From assembly GCA_015486905.1 (NCBI GenBank), contig WFQV01000184.1, positions 1 to 31,672 of the forward strand: 31,672 bases of DNA, read 5' to 3'. This DNA comes from Melioribacteraceae bacterium. GTDB taxonomy: Bacteria > Bacteroidota > Ignavibacteria > Ignavibacteriales > Melioribacteraceae. This document shows, in pieces, positions 6,971 through 16,203 of this stretch. Within the stretch, counting starts at the first letter, position 1. Every line of letters starts with the position of its first letter. Under the pieces are notes generated by a model, which saw only the letters and a program-made list of their open reading frames with translations, searched no databases and was not told the DNA's origin. The position numbers and the translations under genes are program-made.

Positions 6971-8182
6971 ATGAAACGATTAAAATATTTTTTCATATTT
7001 CTTTTAATACTTTCTTTTCAACTTTTAGCCCAAAGAAATAGTTATGTAATTTTAATATCTTTCGACGGCTTCCGTTACGATTATGCTAATCGCGGTATTA
7101 CTCCTAACATCGACAAGATGAAAAAGGAAGGCGTGAGCGCCTCGTCTTTTCAGCCTTGCTTCCCATCAAAAACTTTCCCTAACCACCAATCAATTATTAC
7201 GGGGATGTACATTGAAAATCACGGCATCATTGCAAACAAATTCGAAGACCCTTTCACAAAAGAGCATTACAGACTGGGTAAAAAATCGACAACACAAAGC
7301 AAATGGTACTTAGGGGAACCTTTCTGGGAAACAGCCGAAAGGAACGGAATTAAAACGGCAAGCTTTTACTGGCCCGGTTCGGAGCTTGACTTAAAATACC
7401 GGCGCCCCACTTACGTTAAACATTACAACCAAAATTTTCCTTACTACGCGAGGGTAGATACAATCGCCAAGTGGCTGCAAATGCCTAACCCGATTAGACC
7501 GCACTTCATTACACTTTATTACAGTCTTACGGATACTTACGGTCACCGATTTGGTCCTAACTCGAAAGAGATGAATTTCGCAATCTCCCGTGTCGATTCC
7601 GTATTGGGTTACCTTTTCGACAAAGTGAAAAAAATAGGGATGAAAGACAGCGTGAATTTCATTCTCGTTTCCGACCACGGCATGACTGATATTTCACCGA
7701 AACGCGTTGTAAATTACGAGAAAATTTTAAATGGTTTGAAATACAAAACGGAAGCCGGCGGACCCTTCCTTTTAATTACGCCGGCAAAAGGAGAGAAAGA
7801 AAAAATTTACAAACGACTTAAAACAAACGAGGATCATTACAAAGTTTACACGAAAGAAAACATCCCGAAATATTTCCACTATTCGAAAAATCCGTTCATC
7901 CCCGAAGTTATTGTAATCGCCGATTTAGGCTGGGAGTTGGTTAACAATAAATCTTTAAAAGAATTTAAAGCACATCCCATGAAAGGTGACCACGGATTCG
8001 ACAATCACCAACTCAATATGCACGGCATTTTCTTTGCATTGGGACCTAATTTTAAAAAGGGTTATAAAACCGGTACAATTCGTAACATTGACGTTTACCC
8101 CTTGCTGTGTAAAATTTTCAACATTCCGCCTCATGCAGGAATTGACGGAAAATTGGAAAGAATTGGATATATTTTAAAGTAA
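6971..8182 (+). CDS. Secreted ENPP-like alkaline phosphatase superfamily phosphodiesterase/nucleotide pyrophosphatase
   Basis: This 403-residue exported enzyme probably hydrolyses phosphodiester or pyrophosphate bonds in the periplasm or at the surface. A signal peptide covers residues 1-20 (LLILSFQLLA|Q). The two-metal active site is complete: D32 in SFDGF, nucleophile T68 in SKTFPNHQS, D188 and H192 in TDTYGHRFGP, D235-H236 in SDHGM, and H341 in GDHGFDNH. This order is that of the nucleotide pyrophosphatase/phosphodiesterase branch. GAGGGA lies before the ATG. It follows the receptor terminator closely, so it needs read-through or a promoter overlapping the terminator. Its stop is 48 bp ahead of the M16 pair and may be co-transcribed. 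The real substrate (nucleotide, lipid or glycerophosphodiester) cannot be told. Confidence 0.9.
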   Translation: MKRLKYFFIFLLILSFQLLAQRNSYVILISFDGFRYDYANRGITPNIDKMKKEGVSASSFQPCFPSKTFPNHQSIITGMYIENHGIIANKFEDPFTKEHYRLGKKSTTQSKWYLGEPFWETAERNGIKTASFYWPGSELDLKYRRPTYVKHYNQNFPYYARVDTIAKWLQMPNPIRPHFITLYYSLTDTYGHRFGPNSKEMNFAISRVDSVLGYLFDKVKKIGMKDSVNFILVSDHGMTDISPKRVVNYEKILNGLKYKTEAGGPFLLITPAKGEKEKIYKRLKTNEDHYKVYTKENIPKYFHYSKNPFIPEVIVIADLGWELVNNKSLKEFKAHPMKGDHGFDNHQLNMHGIFFALGPNFKKGYKTGTIRNIDVYPLLCKIFNIPPHAGIDGKLERIGYILK

Positions 8183-8230
8183 GATAAAATAAAATGAGCG
8201 GGAAAAATCAAATCAATAAAACGAGAGAGC

Positions 8231-9502
8231 ATGAAAAATATTTTGAATTTTCATTACGAAAAGAGGAAGTTAGACAACGGACTTGAGGTAATTCTTCATA
8301 AGAATTCATCCTTACCTTTGGTTACCGTCAACATTTGGTACAAAGTGGGGTCGGCAAACGAAAGTCCTGAGAAAACCGGTTTTGCACATCTCTTCGAACA
8401 TATGATGTTTCAAGGCTCGGAACACGTTGCCAAAGAAGAACATTTCAAATTTATTCAAGAGGTTGGCGGAACTCTGAACGCTTCAACTTCGTTCGACAGG
8501 ACAAATTATTTTGAAACACTTCCTTCCAACAATTTGGAGCTGGCTCTGTGGCTTGAATCCGATCGTATGGGCTTTTTCCTCCCTGCGCTTACGAAAGAAA
8601 AATTTCTTAATCAGAAAGAAGTGGTAATGAACGAGCGCCGCGAGCGTTATGATAATCAGCCTTACGGCAGAGCTTGGGAAATTTTATTTTCGAATTTGTT
8701 TCCAAAGAATCATCCCTACTCTTGGCCTACAATAGGTTGGATGGAACACATTAAAAAATTTGAATTTGAGGAAGTAAAGCATTTCTTCAAAAAATTTTAC
8801 GCACCGAATAATGCAATGTTAACAATATGCGGAGATATTGAAATTGACGATGCATTTAATTCGGTTAAAAAATATTTCGATGAGATTCCGCCGAATAATT
8901 CAATTCCCGAAGTCCGGACGGAAAACTTTATTTTAAGTGAAAGCACCTCCATTATTCATTACGACAAAGTTCAACTTCCAAGAATTTACATTGCGTTCCC
9001 GTCGGTTAAATCCTACGAAAAGGAAGAGGCTCATTTGCATTTAATCGGTGAAATTTTAGCCGGGACAAAAAATTCAAGACTGACAAAAGAATTGGTTTTC
9101 CACAAACAGATTGCACAGGAAATTTATTCCTTCCAGTACTCAGGTAAGTACGGTGGTGCCTTTGTAATAATGGCTACCGCAAAGCCCGAAATTTCCGCCG
9201 ACGAGCTCTCGTTTGAAATTCACAATGAATTAAAGAAATTTTTAAATAGCGACGTTAAAGAAAAAGAATTAACTCGTTCAAAAAATTCAATTAAATCAAC
9301 GTTCATTTATTCCTTGCAGAACATTGCTACGCTTGCGGACCAATTTAACAATTACAATTTTTATTTGAACAACCCGAATTATTTTGAGGAAGATGTGGAA
9401 CGCTTTAATTCTTCGACAACGGCGGACTTGGCAAGCGCTGCGCGTAAATACCTCACAAAACATTTCACCGAGCTACGTATTCTACCGGAGGATGAACGAT
9501 GA
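8231..9502 (+). CDS. M16 zinc metallopeptidase, catalytic subunit
   Basis: A pitrilysin/processing-peptidase-like protease of 423 residues. The inverted zinc motif HLFEH (H53, E56, H57) is intact, and the distal Glu ligand lies in EVVMNERRERY near residue 135. The usual two M16 half-domains are seen. There is no clear signal peptide, though related M16B proteins in Bacteroidota are often envelope-associated. The gene overlaps the next by four bases (ATGA), the standard arrangement for a paired active and inactive subunit working as a heterodimer. GAGAGA precedes the start. Confidence 0.92.
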   Translation: MKNILNFHYEKRKLDNGLEVILHKNSSLPLVTVNIWYKVGSANESPEKTGFAHLFEHMMFQGSEHVAKEEHFKFIQEVGGTLNASTSFDRTNYFETLPSNNLELALWLESDRMGFFLPALTKEKFLNQKEVVMNERRERYDNQPYGRAWEILFSNLFPKNHPYSWPTIGWMEHIKKFEFEEVKHFFKKFYAPNNAMLTICGDIEIDDAFNSVKKYFDEIPPNNSIPEVRTENFILSESTSIIHYDKVQLPRIYIAFPSVKSYEKEEAHLHLIGEILAGTKNSRLTKELVFHKQIAQEIYSFQYSGKYGGAFVIMATAKPEISADELSFEIHNELKKFLNSDVKEKELTRSKNSIKSTFIYSLQNIATLADQFNNYNFYLNNPNYFEEDVERFNSSTTADLASAARKYLTKHFTELRILPEDER

Positions 9503-10860
9503 ATTTAATATTAAATAGAAACAAAAAACCGAAGTCCGAGAAAGAACTGGTTTTTAATCTTCCCCGAATTAATGAATTTCGACTCGACAACGGTTTAAGA
9601 ATACTGTTCGTTGAAAAGAACAACCTGCCTATTATTCAACTGAATTTAATAATAGATGCAGGTGCACGCTTTGACCCGCCGGAGAAAAGCGGTTTGGCTT
9701 ATTTGCTTTCGCTTTTAATAGACGAAGGGGCAGGCAAGTGGAACGCTCTCCAACTAAGCGATGAATTAGAACGAATAGGTGCTATCTTTAGTTCTTTTGT
9801 CGATAATGATGCCGCTTATCTTTCATTGTTGATATTAAAAGAAAATTTTAAAACTGCTCTCGAGCTTTTTTCGGCAATTTTAGCAAAGCCAAAATTAACC
9901 GAAGAAGATTTTGAAAGAGAAAAGAAAAAACAGACGGCAAGAATTTTACAAATGCTTTCACGCCCTTCTTACATTGCAGATTTGATTTTCGAAAAAAATA
10001 TTTTTAACGGTTCGACATACTCCCAGCCGGCTGATGGTTACATCCAAACAATTGAAAAAATCGGACATAACGATGCATTGGAATTTTACCGAAAATATTG
10101 GCGTGTGGAAAATTCTACTTTGGTTGTAGCCGGCAATATTCAAGAAGATGAACTTCGCGAAATGCTCGAAAAGAAAATTGGAAACTGGAGCAACAGCAAT
10201 GAAGTTACTTTCCTTAGCGGCGGCTTTAACCCGCGGAAGAAAAAAATTTTGTTAATCGACAAACCCAACGCGCCGCAAAGCGAAATAATAATAGGACATT
10301 TAAATGGTAAAAAAAACGACGTTGATTATTTCAGCAAACTTGTATTTAACTCCATTTTCGGCGGGCAATTTTCTTCCCGGCTAAATTCAAATTTGCGTGA
10401 AGATAAAGGCTACACTTACGGTATTCATTCTTCTTTTCTTTACAACAAAATAGGCGGGTATTTCAATGTTTCCACTTCGGTCGAAACTAAAAACACACTG
10501 CCGGCAATTGATGAAATAATAAAAGAAATTGTAAAAGTAAAAGAAGGAGTGAAGGAAGAGGAGGTGAATTTTGCAAAGGCTTATTTAACCAAACGCTTTC
10601 CTTCACAGTTCGAAACTTTCGGACAAGTGGCAAAGAATCTTTCATCGCTTGTCCTTTTTGATTTGCCAATTGACTATTTCCGGAACTACATCGAAGGGCT
10701 GCGGAAGGTAACAGTTGAAGATGTAAACACAGTAGCAAGAGAGAAAATTCTACTTGACGATTTACTGCTTACAATCGTTGGTGACAGAAAAAAACTTGAA
10801 GAGAAATTGAAAAGTCTTCCTTACTTCGAAGAAGTTGAAATCGTAGAATTAATAGCGTAA
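9499..10860 (+). CDS. M16 peptidase-like protein, non-catalytic partner subunit
   Basis: 453 residues with the same fold as the upstream gene. At the zinc site the HLFEH of the partner is replaced by YLLSL (SGLAYLLSLLIDEGAG), so metal binding and catalysis are lost. The C-terminal half keeps the substrate-binding R...Y motif (LREDKGYTYG, near residue 300) that the inactive subunit supplies in two-subunit M16B enzymes. The overlap with the catalytic gene indicates coupled translation and a 1:1 complex. The substrate peptide is unknown. Confidence 0.9.
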   Translation: MNLILNRNKKPKSEKELVFNLPRINEFRLDNGLRILFVEKNNLPIIQLNLIIDAGARFDPPEKSGLAYLLSLLIDEGAGKWNALQLSDELERIGAIFSSFVDNDAAYLSLLILKENFKTALELFSAILAKPKLTEEDFEREKKKQTARILQMLSRPSYIADLIFEKNIFNGSTYSQPADGYIQTIEKIGHNDALEFYRKYWRVENSTLVVAGNIQEDELREMLEKKIGNWSNSNEVTFLSGGFNPRKKKILLIDKPNAPQSEIIIGHLNGKKNDVDYFSKLVFNSIFGGQFSSRLNSNLREDKGYTYGIHSSFLYNKIGGYFNVSTSVETKNTLPAIDEIIKEIVKVKEGVKEEEVNFAKAYLTKRFPSQFETFGQVAKNLSSLVLFDLPIDYFRNYIEGLRKVTVEDVNTVAREKILLDDLLLTIVGDRKKLEEKLKSLPYFEEVEIVELIA

Positions 10861-10910
10861 CAAACTTCCGACAAAGGCGAAACTTGAAAAGTGAAAGTTG
10901 TAACTTGGAC

Positions 10911-11912
10911 TTAAAATTGCAAAAGCAAATTCCCTTTTTTAAAATAGGCAGGTAAGTATTTTAACAGTGCGTCAAAATCTTCCGCATTGATTAAAAGCCT
11001 TCTCTTACCAATGTTGAGTCCGCTCTTTTCAAAAAATTTAAACCTTGAAATAATTTCATTTTCACTGCTGCCGTGCAAGTAATGTAATTTAGTAAGCGGA
11101 ATTAATCTCCTTCCGTTCTTACGAAATTTGTCACTTACAAAGTTAAAAATCGGTGAACGAGCCAACCGGCTTTTGGGTTCGTAGTAAAATGCAACTGCAT
11201 CGTTAAAATCGCGAGAGATTGTAAACACCACGTGTGATAATTGTGCCTTTGAGTAAGCAGGCTCGAGCAAATAATTTTCATCGCTTACATCATCGCTGTA
11301 AAGTAATGCGTACTCTTTGTCCACCTGCAATATTTCCTTTTTAATTGCCAACAGCTTAGTATCCGGCGGAAAAAGGAAAGTCAGCTGGTAACGGTAAGCA
11401 AGAAATTTCCGTATATCTTTTTCACTAAAACCGCTTTTAAATCGTACAATGAGAGCTATCTCGGAATGTTTCCTAATTAATTTCTTATCGGAGATTAAAT
11501 CCAAGCGGAATAAAAGATGCCCCTCGTTTCTGAATTTTAAAATCGTTTTTGCCCTCTCTTTATTAACCGAAATACTAAGCCCCTCTTCCATTCGGGGATT
11601 TTTTTCAAATTGCCATAGAATGTCCCTAATTAAAAAAGGGAGAAGCAAGTCTCTTGGAGTTTTAACTCTGTAAATGTATTTGAGGGACTTGTATTTTGAG
11701 CGTCGGAAAAATATTTTTTTCCTCCAATTTTGTTCAATATTATAACTATTCAATACTTGAACAATATTGCCGAGGATTTCGGAGCCGGTGATTTGTATTT
11801 TTTTGACAGAACTTTTTTTGCTTAAAAGCTCAACGCTAACGTTCATTAGCAACAGTAAAAGAGCAAGCCCTAACAGTCCGATAATTATTTTGCTCTTTAA
11901 AGAAGACGGCAT
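10911..11912 (-). CDS. Hypothetical membrane-anchored protein
   Basis: I do not recognise this 333-residue protein. One hydrophobic segment at residues 8-28 (IIIGLLGLALLLLLMNV) would anchor it in the inner membrane with the rest outside. The remainder is mixed alpha/beta, basic, and ends RLLINAEDFDALLKYLPAYF. The spacing and tail faintly recall divergent polysaccharide deacetylases, but no catalytic Asp/His pattern is visible and I do not assign it. It starts 8 bp after the enoyl-CoA hydratase stop, so it is the last gene of that operon. There is no clear ribosome-binding site, consistent with translational coupling. Confidence 0.7.
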   Translation of the reverse strand: MPSSLKSKIIIGLLGLALLLLLMNVSVELLSKKSSVKKIQITGSEILGNIVQVLNSYNIEQNWRKKIFFRRSKYKSLKYIYRVKTPRDLLLPFLIRDILWQFEKNPRMEEGLSISVNKERAKTILKFRNEGHLLFRLDLISDKKLIRKHSEIALIVRFKSGFSEKDIRKFLAYRYQLTFLFPPDTKLLAIKKEILQVDKEYALLYSDDVSDENYLLEPAYSKAQLSHVVFTISRDFNDAVAFYYEPKSRLARSPIFNFVSDKFRKNGRRLIPLTKLHYLHGSSENEIISRFKFFEKSGLNIGKRRLLINAEDFDALLKYLPAYFKKGNLLLQF

Positions 11913-11920
11913 TTTAACAC

Positions 11921-12703
11921 TTACTTATTTTTAAAATTCGGTTTGCGTTTTTCCAGGAATGCCGAAGTCCCTTCTTTAAAATCTTCCGAGCCACAGCAGA
12001 CGGCAAAAAGGCTTGCTTCGAGCGTCAATCCTTCTTCCTTGTTCACATCGGCGCCGTTTACTACCGCCTTTGTTGCCATTCTAACGGCAATTTGACCCTT
12101 GGATTTAATCTTACGCGCCATCTCCCATGCTTTGTCAAGAAGTTCGTTTGAAGGGAAAACTTTGTTAACAAGACCGATTCTATAAGCCTCCTGTGCGTCA
12201 ATCATATCACCCGTTAAAATGTATTCAAGCGCTCTGCCGGTGTTGATTAAACGTGAGAGCCTCTGCGTGCCGCCGTAACCGGGAATTACACCAAGGTTTA
12301 CTTCCGGCTGACCGAATTTTGCATTCTCGCTCGCAAGACGGATATGGCAGGCAAGGGCAAGCTCACAACCGCCGCCAAGTGCGAAGCCGTTAACCGCCGC
12401 AATTACAGGCTTGCCGAGTTTTTCGATTTTAGTAAAAACAGCCTGCCCCTTTTCGGAAAATTCTTTCCCTTTTAAAAGGGTTAATTTGTTTAGCTCAGCA
12501 ATGTCAGCGCCCGCAACAAACGCTTTTTCACCGGCGCCGGTAATAATAACAGCGTAAATGTCATCACTGTTAATTATTTTGGTTATCGCGTCATCCAACT
12601 CTTCAATTGTAGCGTTATTCAAAGCGTTGTACTTGTCGGGACGGTTAATTATTATCTGAGCAATCGAATCTTTTGTCTCAAAAATAATATTATTGTAATC
12701 CAT
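11921..12703 (-). CDS. Enoyl-CoA hydratase/isomerase (crotonase family)
   Basis: 260 residues, typical for a short-chain enoyl-CoA hydratase that adds water to trans-2-enoyl-CoA in fatty-acid or amino-acid breakdown. The oxyanion-hole segments AFVAGADI (61-68) and NGFALGGGCELA are present. Both catalytic glutamates are there: E114 in GGGCELALAC and E134 in GQPEVNLGVIPGYGGTQRL. GAGAGGTAATT precedes the ATG. It lies 9 bp after the outer-membrane barrel gene and 8 bp before the unknown membrane protein. No other beta-oxidation gene is in the window, so the exact acyl chain is unknown. Confidence 0.92.
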   Translation of the reverse strand: MDYNNIIFETKDSIAQIIINRPDKYNALNNATIEELDDAITKIINSDDIYAVIITGAGEKAFVAGADIAELNKLTLLKGKEFSEKGQAVFTKIEKLGKPVIAAVNGFALGGGCELALACHIRLASENAKFGQPEVNLGVIPGYGGTQRLSRLINTGRALEYILTGDMIDAQEAYRIGLVNKVFPSNELLDKAWEMARKIKSKGQIAVRMATKAVVNGADVNKEEGLTLEASLFAVCCGSEDFKEGTSAFLEKRKPNFKNK

Positions 12704-12712
12704 AATTACCTC

Positions 12713-13300
12713 TCAAATTTTTACAAAAATTGGAACTCTTATTTTTAATTCGAATGAAAGGAACTGGTTGTTGTAGAAAAAATCGTAGTTAATCATTATT
12801 TCAAGCAGAAACATCGAAAGCCCCACGCCAACGTGAAAGCCCGTTTTTGTATTCGTCTCGGTGTAATCAGAATGCCCGGTGCCAATTTTAAATTGGTGAA
12901 TTTTGTCGAAGACAGCAAAAGCAAGCCCCCCTTCCACTACAGGCATTACTATTATTACATTCCGCACAATAGGCGGGAACAAATACCTAATTCCTCCGCC
13001 GATACTGTAAGCATTAACATCAAAAGCTGCATAGTCAGTCTTTCTGTAATAAGAAAGTTTACCGGAGAACGTCTGAAAATTCAACGAACCGTAAAAGAAA
13101 ACGGGGAGGAAAGAATTGTCGGTGTAAGAAACCGCTGCACTTATTCCCATGCCCAAATTTTGGCTTATTGAAAAATTGCCGAGAGGAAGCCGAGGTCCGA
13201 CACCAATTGAAAAGAACCCGCCCTTGACAGCGCCTAATTTCAATATTTGAGCCGGGGTAAGACCGGCAATCAACAACAATATCAACAATGTTTTTTTCAT
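12713..13300 (-). CDS. Outer-membrane beta-barrel protein, hypothetical
   Basis: 195 residues with a signal peptide at 1-17 (LLILLLIAGLTPA|Q). The rest alternates hydrophobic and polar residues with many Gly and aromatic residues (GGFFSIGVGPRLPLGNFS, GGGIRYLF, GLSMFLLEIMINYDFF), as in small eight-stranded outer-membrane barrels. No enzyme motif is visible. It is the first gene of the operon with the enoyl-CoA hydratase, 9 bp apart. Its job is unknown. Confidence 0.75.
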   Translation of the reverse strand: MKKTLLILLLIAGLTPAQILKLGAVKGGFFSIGVGPRLPLGNFSISQNLGMGISAAVSYTDNSFLPVFFYGSLNFQTFSGKLSYYRKTDYAAFDVNAYSIGGGIRYLFPPIVRNVIIVMPVVEGGLAFAVFDKIHQFKIGTGHSDYTETNTKTGFHVGVGLSMFLLEIMINYDFFYNNQFLSFELKIRVPIFVKI

Positions 13301-13419
13301 TGAATTTTAATGTTCGATTTTTGAACTATTCTTTCCTTTAAAATTTTCTACAACAACTAAATCACACAGACGTATGCTAAAATAATAAGTTTTCCTTACT
13401 CTTTCAGATTTTTATTTAC

Positions 13420-14163
13420 TTAATCTGCCGGGTATTTTACTTTGAAGAGGAACAGCCCTTTTGCCGGGACAGCTTGTCCTGCAGCTTCCCGGTTCTTTGC
13501 GTGCAAAATATCCCTTAAAAATTTTTTGGGTGCATCTTCGGAATATGCTTCCAATATTGTACCGATCATTGCCCGAACCATCCCGTGTAAAAATCTGTCC
13601 GCCTCAATAAGAACGTACGCAATATTGTTCGACTTTCTCCAACGAATATTTTGAACATTGCAAACTTTATTTTTTGTCTCGGATTTATTTTTTGAGAAAG
13701 AGGAAAAATCTTTTTCTCCAATTAGAAAGGTGCTTATTTCGTTTAATTTTCTAAAATCGTAATCTTTAAGTTTTCTGTTTAAGTAAGAGTACGGATAAAA
13801 AAAGGGGGATTTTTCAAACGAGAAAAAATACAAGTAACTTCTTAAAACGGCATCGAAGCGGGAGTGGAAATTTGCCGGCACTTCCGAAATCTTTCGAACG
13901 GCAATATCATTAGGTAAAAGGGCGTTTAGTGAATGCTTAAATTTAAAAAGGTTCAAATTTGTTTCGGCTCTAAAGTTTGCCGTTTGTCCCCAAGCGTGAA
14001 CGCCTGCATCGGTTCTTCCGGCGGCTGTAATGTTAACCTTTTCTTTTAAAAGAATTGAAATTGCTTTCTGAATTTCCCCTTGGACCGACAGGGCATTTTT
14101 TTGAATTTGCCAGCCGGAATAGTTTGTACCGTTGTATTGGATAATGAGTTTGTAGTTTTTCAA
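13420..14163 (-). CDS. truA: tRNA pseudouridine synthase A
   Basis: TruA isomerises uridines 38-40 in the anticodon arm of many tRNAs. The catalytic block GRTDAGVHA (49-57, catalytic D52) is intact. The start YNGTNYSGWQ and the C-terminal segments FLHGMVRAMIGTILE and GLFLFKV are all family hallmarks, and 247 residues is normal. The start is TTG at 14163: this gives the expected N-terminus (KNYKLIIQYNG) and no nearby ATG fits. No clear Shine-Dalgarno sequence is seen. The next gene upstream ends 28 bp away. Confidence 0.95.
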   Translation of the reverse strand: MKNYKLIIQYNGTNYSGWQIQKNALSVQGEIQKAISILLKEKVNITAAGRTDAGVHAWGQTANFRAETNLNLFKFKHSLNALLPNDIAVRKISEVPANFHSRFDAVLRSYLYFFSFEKSPFFYPYSYLNRKLKDYDFRKLNEISTFLIGEKDFSSFSKNKSETKNKVCNVQNIRWRKSNNIAYVLIEADRFLHGMVRAMIGTILEAYSEDAPKKFLRDILHAKNREAAGQAVPAKGLFLFKVKYPAD

Positions 14164-14191
14164 ATTTTAAGATTTGTTTGAATTAAAAAAA

Positions 14192-14608
14192 TCATTCGAT
14201 TTCGGAGAGCAAATATTTACCTCCCGCTTTAACAAAATCGAAGCGGATTTCCAGCTTCTGAGAACCGCTTTTAAATTGAACGACAACGGTATATTCTTTC
14301 GTCGTTTTATTAAATTTCGTTTTTCCATCAATAGAATAAGAATCCGATATAAGCAAATACTTACGAATCCTCTTGCAGATACGATCCACTTCCTTCTTCT
14401 CGGCTAGCTTGGAGTAATCGTAAGGAGATTTTAAATTCCTTTTTACATCTTTGCCTTTGTAAAGAATAAGGGCGGATGCTTGACGGAAATTCCTCGCTTT
14501 TGCATATTTGAATAATTTGTTTAATGCAACGTTTAAATCCGTATTCTGGGCAAATCCAACGCTGACGAAAGAAAATAAAAAGACAGCCAACAAAAACTTT
14601 CTGCACAT
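14192..14608 (-). CDS. Small secreted protein, hypothetical
   Basis: 138 residues. A signal peptide covers about 1-20 (LLAVFLFSFVSVGFA|Q). The mature part (NALNKLFKYAKARNFRQAS, then KEYTVVVQFKSGSQKLEIRFDFVKAGGKYLLSEIE) looks like a small helix-plus-curved-sheet fold, as in NTF2-like or DUF4783-type secreted proteins. This is a fold guess, not a functional call. AAGGTG precedes the ATG. It lies 28 bp upstream of truA and is probably co-transcribed with it. Confidence 0.65.
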   Translation of the reverse strand: MCRKFLLAVFLFSFVSVGFAQNTDLNVALNKLFKYAKARNFRQASALILYKGKDVKRNLKSPYDYSKLAEKKEVDRICKRIRKYLLISDSYSIDGKTKFNKTTKEYTVVVQFKSGSQKLEIRFDFVKAGGKYLLSEIE

Positions 14609-14726
14609 TTTTTCACCTTTTTTGTTTATTAAAAGCTACTAAAAAAATTTAACTTGCGCTCAAAATGTTTGTAACTGCAAAAATAACATCCGATTGCAAC
14701 AATGACGTCTCATTAATTATGCCAAC

Positions 14727-15518
14727 TCAATATTGAAAATGTTTTATTTTCTCTCCCATAGTACCTATCTCAGTCATTGCTTCAATCCCAATTTCCAAAT
14801 GCAGATTAACAAATTTTTTAGTAACGTACTTATCCGATTTCTCCGTTTTTACTCCTTCGGGTATCATTGGCAAATCAGAAACGAGAAGCAAAGCGCCCCT
14901 TGCAATTTGGTTGGCATAGCCAACAATAAAAAGCGTTGCAGTTTCCATATCGATTCCTATTGCACCGATTTTACGTAAATATTTTTTGAATTCTTCGTCC
15001 CACTCCCAAAGACGTCTATTCGTAGTGTAAACGACACCGGTGCGATATTCCATTTTCCTGCCGGTAATTTTGTTCGAAACAAATTTGTGAAGTTTAAAGG
15101 AAGGCAACGCCGGAACTTCGGGAGGGTAATAGTCGTTACTTGTCCCTTCTCCGCGAATAGCGGCGATAGGGAGAATGAAATGCCCTATCTCGGTCGACTT
15201 CTTAAGTCCGCCGCATTTACCTAAGAAAAGCACGCCTTTGGGATTCTTTGCCGAGAGTAAATCCATTATCGTTGCAGCATTTGCCGAACCTATTCCGAAA
15301 TTAATTATTGACAACCCCGCCGAATTTGTTGCGGAAGGCATGGGCTTGCCAATACCGTTAACGTTACAGTTAAATTTTTCGGCAAACATTTCAACGTAAT
15401 TTTGAAAATTGGTAAGCAACAAATAATCACCGAAATCGTCAATTTGTGTACCTGTGTAACGAGGCAGCCAGTCCTTAGCAATTTCTAATTTTCTCTCAAG
15501 CTCCTCTGTTGTTTTCAT
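14727..15518 (-). CDS. amn: AMP nucleosidase
   Basis: 263 residues of the nucleoside-phosphorylase fold. It probably cleaves AMP to adenine and ribose 5-phosphate in purine salvage. It contains GIGSANAATIMDLL, the phosphate/purine segments FLGKCGGLKKSTEIGHFILP and RGEGTSNDYYPPEVPA, and the ribose-binding IGIDMETATLF. The short form without the N-terminal domain of the E. coli enzyme is the one usual in Bacteroidota. The start overlaps the last 23 bp of the PAP2 gene, so translation is probably coupled. A related purine nucleoside phosphorylase is the main alternative. Confidence 0.87.
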   Translation of the reverse strand: MKTTEELERKLEIAKDWLPRYTGTQIDDFGDYLLLTNFQNYVEMFAEKFNCNVNGIGKPMPSATNSAGLSIINFGIGSANAATIMDLLSAKNPKGVLFLGKCGGLKKSTEIGHFILPIAAIRGEGTSNDYYPPEVPALPSFKLHKFVSNKITGRKMEYRTGVVYTTNRRLWEWDEEFKKYLRKIGAIGIDMETATLFIVGYANQIARGALLLVSDLPMIPEGVKTEKSDKYVTKKFVNLHLEIGIEAMTEIGTMGEKIKHFQY

Positions 15519-16062
15519 TAAAATACCTTTCGTAAATTTTTTGAACTATTAAATAAAAGACGTAACCCACAGACCAACCGATTAAAGCACCGATTAAAAT
15601 ATCGGAAGGATAATGCACACCAACAATCGGTCTCGAAAGTGCAATCAGTGTGGCGGTAGAATAGAGCACTACCTTGTATCGTGGATACAAGCCGCTAAAG
15701 AAAGCCGCCGCGGCAAAATTATTAACAGCATGGGAAGAGGGCATTGAATAAGAAGACAAACAAGGTACAAGCATTCGAACATTTTCCAGAGCGTTACAGG
15801 GCCTTGCACGCTGAAAAAAATTCTTTAACAAATTACTACTCAATTGGTCCGAGACAAGGATAGTTAAAAGAATTCCCAGCACCGAAAGTTTACCGAGATT
15901 CCCGCCTTTAAACCAAAGTATGCCAAGCAAAATTACGTAAGCAATTACCCAATGGTTCAACAGCGTAATGAAAGTAAAAAACTTGTCCGTAACCGGATTA
16001 GCAATATCGCGGTTCAAGAAATAAAATATTCTAACGTCTATTGAATAAAAAAAATTTACCAT
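15496..16062 (-). CDS. PAP2-family membrane phosphatase
   Basis: An integral-membrane lipid phosphatase, probably acting on undecaprenyl pyrophosphate or phosphatidic acid. The three PAP2 signatures are complete: KNFFQRARP, PSSH, and SRPIVGVHYPSD. About five hydrophobic segments surround them. I place the start at ATG 16062 (MVNFFYSIDV). GAGG lies close upstream. A GTG at 16071 would add three residues. The gene overlaps the AMP nucleosidase gene. The exact lipid cannot be told from sequence. Confidence 0.88.
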   Translation of the reverse strand: MVNFFYSIDVRIFYFLNRDIANPVTDKFFTFITLLNHWVIAYVILLGILWFKGGNLGKLSVLGILLTILVSDQLSSNLLKNFFQRARPCNALENVRMLVPCLSSYSMPSSHAVNNFAAAAFFSGLYPRYKVVLYSTATLIALSRPIVGVHYPSDILIGALIGWSVGYVFYLIVQKIYERYFNENNRGA

Positions 16063-16160
16063 ATTCCTCACAGTTTAATAATCAATAATATCAAGAGGGA
16101 ATTAAAAATCAAAATCACAAATGGAATTGTTTTGTTCTGCGTTTTCAAAAAATAAATTAT

Positions 16161-16187
16161 AAAGCCGTGAGTTTCCCCACGGCTTTT
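16161..16187. terminator. Hairpin terminator downstream of the TlpA-like lipoprotein gene
   Basis: AAAGCCGTG and CACGGCTTT form a 9-bp stem with an 8-nt loop, 17 bp past the stop of the minus-strand lipoprotein gene. T runs flank it weakly on both strands. It separates the lipoprotein gene from the PAP2 gene. Confidence 0.75.
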
Positions 16188-16203
16188 AAGAAGCGGAATA
16201 AAA

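Noticed and set aside
12833..13171. 112-residue plus-strand open frame
   Set aside because: Lies entirely antisense to the outer-membrane barrel gene, with no recognisable motif.
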